Below are positions 57,447 through 64,000 of a DNA stretch of 64,000 bases, one piece after another. Origin of the DNA: Rhizophagus clarus (taxonomy: Eukaryota; Glomeromycota; Glomeromycetes; Glomerales; Glomeraceae). Location of the stretch: positions 372,001 to 436,000 of the forward strand of contig BLAL01000250.1 in the NCBI GenBank assembly GCA_015698045.1. The letters are read 5' to 3'. A program made the position numbers and the translations under genes. Numbering within the stretch: position 1 is the stretch's first letter; the number at the start of each line of letters is the position of its first letter. Under the pieces are notes generated by a model. It worked only from the letters and a program-made list of their open reading frames with translations. It did no database searches and had not been told where the DNA came from.

Positions 57447-59029
57447 CAACTGCTCGTGGACTTATGCAAAGACATGCTCAAGACGCTATTAACTTACAAG
57501 GTCAGCTTATTACTGCTCATGGTCTGCTTAATAATACCTATGATCAGATAAATAACCTTATGAATGATATGGCAAATGTTAGAAATGAATGTCTTCGAAG
57601 AACTCAGTTGTTAACTTTAGCATATAATAATGAAGTAAATGAGCATCGACGTTGGTGGCAAATAGCTCAGGATAGGCAAACTAATGGCCAAAGAATAGCC
57701 TTAAGAAAGCAAAACCGAATAAATGTACTAGTAAGAGAAAAAGCCATCCTTCAGCTAATAAATCAGAGACACAAAGCTGAGGCAGACTTAGCAGAATTCA
57801 ATCGGGCTTTTGTATTTAATAGATACCAAAAATGGAAGGGTAGGGAATTAAATTCACGACAAATTATTTTGAATTTACAAAACAATCCGCTCTTAGGAAA
57901 CATGGCAGAAGCTAGACGGCAACCATTATATGACTCAATAGGAACTATTTTTGCTAAACATGATCCATTTACTGGACAGGAACCTCCTAATGAATACTTG
58001 GATAGAATTTGGAATTCTATATTGCATTTAGAGCAAATATGACTGCTCTTGAAAATGCCAATGCAGGAGACTTTAATGATGCAATTAAATTTGGTCTTTT
58101 GAAAACTAAGCTAGGTGGGAAGTATTTACCAGTTCCGAATAATGATCCATATACAGCTGGAAACCCTGCTATAAATTCTCCAGCCACTCTACGAGTATGG
58201 ATGAATGCAAAATATCAGCGTGAAACAATAGGTACCCAGCAATCAGCAATTCAAAGATTATCCCAAGAAAGATTTTTACCAACAGACAGCCCCGATACAT
58301 ATGAAAAAAGAATTTGGCCATTATTATTAGGTGTGGCAAATAATGATGCAACGACTCTATCATTTCTAAAAAACCACTTATTGGGTGACTTCTATACATG
58401 GATGAAAATTGCTAATCCTGCTAATATAGATGCATACTTTACAGAACTAAAGAATTTATGGCTAGAACGTATTCCGATTGTAAGTTCAAGCGGAATGCCT
58501 TACGGGCAAGTACCTATTCAGCAATTAGTTAGTTTCCAAGAGACAGCACCTATTCAGCCACAAAAAGATGATTTTAAAATTCGTCTAGCAAGAGATTTGG
58601 CTTATACAGGAATAGGAACGATGATGCGACATTAGAAAATTTTATTTATGAAGAACTTAAAAAGAGATTAGGAGGTCAAACAGCTCATGTTAGAAAGAGT
58701 CCCTTTACACCCAAAAGTGCCTATGCCACAAAGAAAGTTGTTAGAAAAGTGGTACAAAAAACTAAGCAAACCAGGAATTGCTCAGCATGTGGAAAGGCTG
58801 ATCATACAAAAGTTAATTGTCCTAGACTTAAGCGGACTAAGAAAGTTAATTATGTATACCAAAATGAGGAAGAAGATCCTGAAGACTCTGAAGAATACAT
58901 ATTGGAAGAAGAAGATTCTGAAGAAGAAATCGAAAAGGATAATGAATATATTAATGATGATGATATTGATGATGAACCACGAAATTGCTATGCTTTAAAA
59001 AAAAAGTGGTGCGAAGTGGAGTACCAATA
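57447..59029 (+). pseudogene. Gag-like protein with zinc knuckle, frameshifted
   Basis: Three consecutive frames cover it: 57,447-58,042, about 58,018-58,635 and 58,636-59,029. In each case the protein sense continues across the shift. The first frame is helical (RRTQLLTLAYNNEVNEHRRW, DPFTGQEPPNEYLDRIWNSI). The second is a capsid-like helical domain (RIWPLLLGVANNDATTLSFL, HLLGDFYTWMKIANPANIDA). The third holds a CCHC knuckle, CSACGKADHTKVNC (C-x2-C-x4-H-x4-C), followed by an acidic stretch. This is the order of retroelement Gag proteins. Each shift is equivalent to one missing base. No reverse transcriptase follows. Confidence 0.75.
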
Positions 59030-60084
59030 AAAAAGAATACCAAGAAGTCCCCTACTTCCAAATCTCATACTGAAAGTGCTAAATCAAAGAGAGCATTGGG
59101 CAATATAACAATGGCCACAGAACAAATGAAAAAAATAGCCTTAAAATCTATGGTATCATCAGTAGTCCCACATTGTCCTAAAGAGATTCTTGTAGAAATT
59201 GCGAAATTTCTTAATATGATATATCCCAAATTAAAAGGCCATTGCTTAAATACTGTTATGTCAAATGATACCATTAAAAGAAGAGAGCTAGCATGGGAGA
59301 ATGTTAATAACTATATTTAAGATGTCTTGTTACCACTATTACAGGCAGTAAATACCAAGCAGAAGCCTCTTTTACAAGTTTCGTCTCCTTCTCAGACTGC
59401 ATCTGTTTAGGAAGAGCACCAAGCCGAAAGAAAGGCAAATAATATTATGGAAATAGAAACATTGCCAGATAATAACCACTCAGAAGGCATGCATACTTTG
59501 AATCATGCTATCAAGGCATATGCTTAGTGTCACTCAGCTGAAAAAAAAATAGCCAAATATATTGGCCAAAGCCCTTAGAGATAAATTTTTTACAAATAAA
59601 GGATGCCGATGATGTTGCGACCATTTATTGCAAGATAGGAGGTTTGGAAATACCTTGTGCAATGATTGATACAGGATCAGATTCTTCTATATTTTCAGAT
59701 AATATTGCAGAATTAGTTGAAGAGCTTTTGGGTATCAAAATTAATAGGAAAAAGATCCATACGCTTAATGGAGTTGCAAGCAAATCCCTATCCATTGGCA
59801 CTATGGAGGATATTCCTATAACAATTGGTTCAGGAGAAAATACAGCCACTATTACAGATGAATTTTCTGTTGTACCTGCAGAACAGGATCAGAATGGAAA
59901 TGCTAAATCTTTAATAATTCTTGGGACGCAATGGCAGTATCGTGCAGGTTGGGAGCCTTTAGTGAAAAGGGAATTTAAGGTAAGCCAAAATGGAAAGACT
60001 ATTACCATCCCCCTATCAGTTCACAAATCCCAGCGTAATATTTTTACTGTAGGAAAAGAGCCAGAACCTGTAAAAAAAAACTAG
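59030..60084 (+). pseudogene. Retropepsin-like protease part of the gag frame
   Basis: The linker (about 58,985-59,575, frame shared with the ORF ending 59,320) contains PHCPKEILVEIAKFLNMIYP. It carries TAA at about 59,318 and TAG at about 59,408, 59,525 and 59,576, all readable as former Gln codons. After another one-base shift the protease runs from about 59,578 to 60,084. The active-site loop is CAMIDTGSDSSIFS (hydrophobic-D-T-G-S), with later LGTQWQYRAGW and IPLSVHKSQ. Such DDI1/retropepsin-type domains follow the zinc knuckle in retroelement Gag-Pol. By family the enzyme cleaves polyproteins as a dimer. With these stops it cannot be made as one protein. Confidence 0.7.
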
Positions 60085-60087
60085 CTA

Positions 60088-60360
60088 ATCGAACTTGTCA
60101 GTATTGCTTCAAAGAGTTTTGCTATCCATCTATTCTTAAACGTCATCTAAGATTAAAAAATATGTGCAGTAAACAGGCTAGTCAAGCAATTGATCAGATT
60201 AGTCCAACAAGTGAGCGGGTTAGTCAAACAAGTGATCAGGTTAGTCTAGCAAGTGAGCGGGTTAGTCCAACAAGTGATCAGGTTAATCTTGCAAGTAATC
60301 AGATTAGTGATCAGTTTAATGAAAAAAATATGGTGCCTATTTGTCTGTTACTGGCTTAGA
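60088..60360 (+). pseudogene. Zinc-finger fragment with heptad repeats
   Basis: Directly after the protease stop another frame gives NRTCQYCFKEFCYPSILKRH and then a short basic stretch ending in MC. That is a C-x2-C...H...C finger. It is followed by five to six copies of a seven-residue repeat [VI]-S-x-[TA]-S-[ED]-[RQ], coded by a 21-bp tandem repeat (about 60,196-60,325). It stops at 60,358-60,360. It could be a C-terminal extension of the element's polyprotein or an unrelated gene fragment. Confidence 0.45.
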
Positions 60361-60667
60361 CACGCACTCGGAAAGTATATTTTTATTCCTCCCCAGTTTC
60401 CTGCCAGTTCCTTGATAGTTTTAGGAATGTTCCAGGAATGTTCCAGGAACTATAGAGGGATTAGATTGCAGATTTCTCATGATTTTATTTATTCGATAAG
60501 CACATTTATGATTATACATGAATTAAAAAAAAAAAAGAAAGGCCTGATATTGGCAAACTTTATTATTATATATATGCAGATCTCTTAAGGGCTATTTACA
60601 TATCAAATTTATTTCAGAGAACGTGAACCAAGTTCACAATGTCACGTGTGTGGCGCAGTAAATAATA
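60361..60667. other. Gene-free spacer
   Basis: It contains a tandem 'gttccaggaa(t/c)' triplet near 60,428-60,450 and the phrase 'gtgaaccaagttcac' near 60,620, which partly resembles the repeated element ahead of the genes at 63 kb. No gene is seen. Confidence 0.4.
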
Positions 60668-61855
60668 TTATTTCGTAAACTTGACTAAGATATGGTCGAT
60701 ATCATCCTGGCTTAATTTTGCTATAGTTGATACTGAGAAAGATTTAATCCTTTGAATCATATGCTCTCCTATTTCACTAAAAAGATCATAAATCTTTAGA
60801 GCCCATTCTTTTTTCTTCCGAAGTAAGTCATCACTAACTGAATCTGGAAGCTGTTTTCAAACTTCTTGATTGACCAGTGCTTGAGCTGTACGTTTGGGAT
60901 TAGTTTTCAAGTAGTGGCTAAATTGATCATTAAGCGCTTTTCCAAAATTAAAATATGATTTGATAACAGCCCATTTAGCGACCTCCTCCTGCCCCTCCAT
61001 AACGTCGATTACATTGTACAAATCAAAGAAAGTTCCGCTACCTGATCCCAAAGGGGGGATCCCCTCTTTCGCAATTTCTGGATCTTGTGATGTTTCAGAA
61101 ATTAATTCTTCAATAAGTTTTTCTAACATGATCTTCCCACCATTTTTTTTGGCTTTTTTACTAGAGGATTTTTCGGTTGAGTCATTAGATCATTTTTTCT
61201 GGATGGTTCTCGAAGCTTGTTCTACTGGAAACATTACCAAATCTTTGCCTGAGCAGGTAGGACACTTTTTGTGAGGATTGCCAATGCAATCATAATGCAC
61301 GACGTGTTTGCAGGATAAAAAACCAGTATCTTTCGGGAAATCTGCAGTAATTTCTTCAAGACATTTTGCACATAATAGCTGATTTCGTGGAATTGCGGAA
61401 TCCTCGATACTCTCCATTGGATCTTCTGCTGGTATAGCTGGCAAATTCAGGACAAACTTTTCACTAATCACGTTAGAAATGGCTGAAATTCCGCTTGATT
61501 GGGATGATTGTGAACCTTACCTAATAAAACTTGGGTCCACAATAATATTGACATTCTTCTTACAATCAGGGGATGGACAGGTGCTTGGTTTGGTATGTAG
61601 AAGTTGCTTCTCAATACATGACCTGTGAAAAATATGTCCGCAAGAGAGGATTGTGAGCGCCTTTATGGGTAATGACAAAATATTCATCGTACATTCAGAA
61701 CACGATTCTAGTTCCGGAATTTCTTTATCCCCAACCATATCATCCTCGAGATACTTCAGGATACTATATGCGAAGTTTCTATAGTTGGTAAGAGATAGGT
61801 GGGGTCTCTTTGGGATTTGGTAAGATGAATCTTTGGTCGATTCTGTGCCCGTCAT
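60668..61855 (-). pseudogene. Double RING-finger protein with two in-frame TGA codons
   Basis: Exons 61855-61521 and 61463-60668. The 57-nt intron has donor gtaagg, branch CTAAC and acceptor ttag, and restores the frame. 376 codons. RING 1: C52, C55, C72, H74, H77, C80, C93, C98. RING 2: C143, C146, C163, H165, H168, C171, C179, C182. Both are C3H2C3. RING proteins act as E3 ubiquitin ligases. A conserved C-terminal region follows (FFDLYNVIDVMEGQEEVAKW, NPKRTAQALVNQEV, then KIYDLFSEIG), whose end resembles the neighbour at 62,057-63,076. TGA at codons 203 and 314 interrupts an otherwise continuous frame, at sites where Trp and Arg would fit. A TATATAAA lies about 32 nt upstream. It is either a recent pseudogene or a recoded gene. 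Confidence 0.75.
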
Positions 61856-61886
61856 ATTGGTTTAACTTTCATCGTGTACTAGCCAG

Positions 61887-61894
61887 TTTATATA
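61887..61894 (-). promoter_or_regulatory. TATA box of the double-RING gene
   Basis: TATATAAA on the minus strand, 32-39 nt upstream of the start codon at 61,855. Confidence 0.55.
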
Positions 61895-62056
61895 GCGCTG
61901 ATGCATGTACAGGAAAAAATATATTGTCAAATTCTCGTTAGTAATCACGTACAACATTTCATCATTTATTAACCCCCTTACAAATTTCACATCATACAGC
62001 CCCTATTCTTCGGTAAGAATTTTACCCTTTATCTTCTGCGCTGGGTGATGACCAGA

Positions 62057-63076
62057 TTATGCTACTACCTCTACCTTGGTATCCAATTTGGAAAAATCAC
62101 TGGAGAAAGATTGAGCAAAAACTTGCATAAACTGGGTATGGGTTTGTTCCCATTCTTTCATAAGATTATCTAACCATGCAGTACTTTCACGACTCTCTAG
62201 AATACCGCGACGCAATAGCTCTTCACTGATTATTCTTTCGCGATCTGTTAGTAATGTATGATATTTTTTACGATCTTCATTTTTTTCTATTGATCTGTGA
62301 TAAATTAGTATATCTCTCTCCAAGTCACTACTGAAGCATTTCACGTCCCACCTATGTTTTTCAGCCTCAGTAACGATCAAAAATTTCTCAGGATCGAGAC
62401 TATGTTCAACGGCATATTGATAAAGACATTCCATCTTATTTGGGTTAGTCCTAGGAATCCGCGTTCGAGAAGTCGCGGATGTTACATTTGCTTGAGATTT
62501 GGGCGAATTGACTGGACCTATTTTAGAGGAACCACCTGAAGAATTAGAGTCATGAGATAAAGGAATAGGTGTAGTTGATTCCTTTGGAGGCAAGACTTCC
62601 AATACATTATTCTGATCGGATCCCTCTGGGACCTCGTTATCTTGTTCTTCATCTTCAGCTTCATCAGTGAATTCCATATTGGGTTTTTCTGTGAAGTGAT
62701 CTATAATTGTTTGAATCTGAGGATCAGTAAATTTTGAAATAGTATCCGCACTATATGTTTTTATGTATTGAAGCTTGTCCATTCCTATTTTTTTGAATAA
62801 ATCGTCAATCCTCAAAGCTTTCTGTGTTTGCCTACATAAAGTTTTGCGTTTAGTATTGGGAAGTTGTTTGATAATAAAATCGTATACCTGCCCTTTCGCT
62901 TTCTTTTCCCCAACTTTATTGCTGACCATAAAATCTTTATACATTCTCTTGAATTCTCTAGCATAGAAACACCAACGCAAAGTTTCTTCTCTATTAGCTT
63001 CGATTGCTTTCTTTTTCTGCACCGCACGCAGTTTCATATAGATTAATAATATTAGGGAGGACCGCTCGCTCTTCAT
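62057..63076 (-). CDS. Unknown protein sharing a helical domain with the RING gene
   Basis: A single ORF of 339 residues. The N-terminal third (RAVQKKKAIEANREETLRWC, GQVYDFIIKQLPNTKRKTL, RIDDLFKKIGMDKLQYIKTY, DPQIQTIIDHF) is a helical domain. Its second half is clearly related to the C-terminus of the 60,668-61,855 gene. An acidic, Ser/Pro-rich linker follows (about 135-205), then a second charged helical region to the end. No catalytic motif is seen. It looks like a member of a family with many copies in this type of genome, function unknown. The ATG at 63,076 lies about 15-45 nt downstream of a conserved element also found ahead of the next gene. It may be an internal part of a longer ancestral gene. 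Confidence 0.65.
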   Translation of the reverse strand: MKSERSSLILLIYMKLRAVQKKKAIEANREETLRWCFYAREFKRMYKDFMVSNKVGEKKAKGQVYDFIIKQLPNTKRKTLCRQTQKALRIDDLFKKIGMDKLQYIKTYSADTISKFTDPQIQTIIDHFTEKPNMEFTDEAEDEEQDNEVPEGSDQNNVLEVLPPKESTTPIPLSHDSNSSGGSSKIGPVNSPKSQANVTSATSRTRIPRTNPNKMECLYQYAVEHSLDPEKFLIVTEAEKHRWDVKCFSSDLERDILIYHRSIEKNEDRKKYHTLLTDRERIISEELLRRGILESRESTAWLDNLMKEWEQTHTQFMQVFAQSFSSDFSKLDTKVEVVA

Positions 63077-63090
63077 TTCTCTCTGCTAAA

Positions 63091-63121
63091 GAATTTGGGT
63101 GAACCAAGTTTGCTGAAATTT
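63091..63121 (-). promoter_or_regulatory. Repeated 5' element, copy near 63,076
   Basis: On the minus strand AAATTTCAGC.AAC..GGTTC.CCCAAA, just upstream of the ATG at 63,076. A second copy is at 63,705-63,736. The core GCGAAC-tcg-GTTCGC is an inverted repeat, better preserved in the second copy. Confidence 0.45.
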
Positions 63122-63124
63122 CAG

Positions 63125-63646
63125 TCACAGTCGTTTTTTCTCTCTATTCCTTTGCCTAATTTCTTCACTAACCCTTTTCTTATGCTTCTCATTCAAGAAA
63201 GCGACTGTCTCTTTTTCCTCCGATGATTTATCTGAAGACACTAAAGCATGATCATTCACATCCATTATCTCATATACATTTGATACCAGATTAATAGTAT
63301 TCAAGGAAACAGAGCTTTGAGGCTCTATCTCATCTATAGTATTCTGATCATATCCTGAAATCATTTCTTTAGAAGTAACATTCTCAGCTGAAGAATCTTC
63401 CTTGTTTTTCTCCAACTTTTCGATTCTGGCCTTGAGTTTAGCATTCTCGGCATCACGCCTCTCATTATATTTCGCATTCGATTTTAGAGTCTCTGCATTC
63501 CTACGCTTAAGTTCAGCTACCTCAGCATTAGACACTGTGAGCTTGAATCTAAGATCGCGGATTTCAGTATTCTCCTTCCTAAGCTCTGCGTTCTCAGCCT
63601 CAAGTTCAGTGATACACTGTTTCAATAATTTAAGCTCAGATGACAT
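63125..63646 (-). CDS. Coiled-coil protein of unknown function
   Basis: 173 residues. The first 85 form a long coiled coil of ELEAENAELRKENTEI-type heptads (ITELEAENAELRKEN, LKARIEKLEKNKED). An acidic Ser/Asn-rich middle follows, then a conserved-looking basic end (FLNEKHKKRVSEEIRQRNRE) and the stop. This C-terminal phrase and the domain of the following gene (62,057-63,076) may once have been one protein, since the order coiled coil, EEIRQRNREKK, linker, RAVQKKK would be natural. That is inference. The start ATG at 63,646 has a TATATA about 30 nt upstream. Confidence 0.6.
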   Translation of the reverse strand: MSSELKLLKQCITELEAENAELRKENTEIRDLRFKLTVSNAEVAELKRRNAETLKSNAKYNERRDAENAKLKARIEKLEKNKEDSSAENVTSKEMISGYDQNTIDEIEPQSSVSLNTINLVSNVYEIMDVNDHALVSSDKSSEEKETVAFLNEKHKKRVSEEIRQRNREKKRL

Positions 63647-64000
63647 GATCTATTATATATAACTAATACAATGTATATAAGCATTCAAAATAAAAAAAAA
63701 CACGTAATTTTGGGCGAACCGAGTTCGCTGAAATTTGCCAAGAAAAATTCTCATATACATTCGTTAAAATAATACTTTATTTATGAAATAAATCATTGCC
63801 AGAATCTGGCCTATAATACATAAAATTTGCGACTATAGTGCTACATGATACTAAAATTATGGAGAATATACAGTGACATGAAAGTGATCCACTCGAGGTT
63901 GAAATGAATCATTAAAAAAATCAGAAATATAGACTTGAGAGTTCATTGGTCTTTCACTGACGGTTCCAGGATGGATCTAATGAATACTTAGAGAAAGATT
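63647..64000. promoter_or_regulatory. Upstream region of the coiled-coil gene
   Basis: It holds the second copy of the repeated 5' element (63,705-63,736, with GGGCGAACCGAGTTCGC). No other gene is seen to the window end. Confidence 0.45.

Noticed and set aside
1..64000. tRNA, rRNA or snRNA genes
   Set aside because: Scanning by eye for GGTTCGA-type B boxes, cloverleaf-like stems and conserved rRNA phrases gave nothing convincing. A covariance-model search would be needed to exclude them.

Overview
The window is very AT-rich eukaryotic DNA. Short (40-170 nt) GT-AG introns interrupt several genes. The gene set is BTB-BACK-TLD proteins, an F-box protein, a protein kinase of a large paralogous type, RING proteins, a Helitron-type Rep/helicase and many small transposon relics. 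This is what I would expect of an arbuscular mycorrhizal fungus such as Rhizophagus; the assignment rests on gene-family character only, because no search was run.

Layout. 1-7.7 kb holds two tandem BTB-BACK paralogues with their duplicated upstream regions, separated by nested small transposons (TA-flanked MITEs and an hAT element with an 8-bp target duplication). 7.7-9.1 kb is low-complexity and tandem-repeat DNA. 9.2-14.7 kb holds a two-exon OB-fold-like protein and an intact 1,367-residue Helitron Rep/Pif1 helicase. 15.6-20 kb is repeats: a 199-bp MITE, a relic of the BTB upstream unit, and a large strand-asymmetric foldback. 21.3-23.1 kb is an F-box gene. 26.1-28.3 kb is an eight-exon amino-acid permease with a poly-Q tail. 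29.6-31.2 kb is a complete BTB-BACK-TLD gene. 36.3-38.7 kb is a decayed kinase gene preceded by a small N-myristoylation-like exon and a tandem array of intron-like units separated by 3-nt (once 6-nt) segments. 38.7-54.4 kb is mostly non-coding, with three decayed copies of a PD-(D/E)XK-type gene, an hAT transposase tail and MITEs. 54.5-60.4 kb is a compact block in which an integrase on the minus strand opposes a gag-like, zinc-knuckle and retropepsin reading frame on the plus strand. 60.7-63.6 kb holds three related minus-strand genes: a double-RING protein, a protein sharing its C-terminal domain, and a coiled-coil protein.

The BTB, F-box and RING proteins are adaptor or E3-type components by family, so ubiquitin-related adaptor functions are over-represented. 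The rest is mobile DNA at different stages of decay. The two most unusual structures are the tandem intron-like array at 36.5-37.3 kb and the integrase/gag/protease block without reverse transcriptase at 55-60 kb. In the latter, and in the neighbouring RING gene, the in-frame stop codons look like single C-to-T (or G-to-A) changes.
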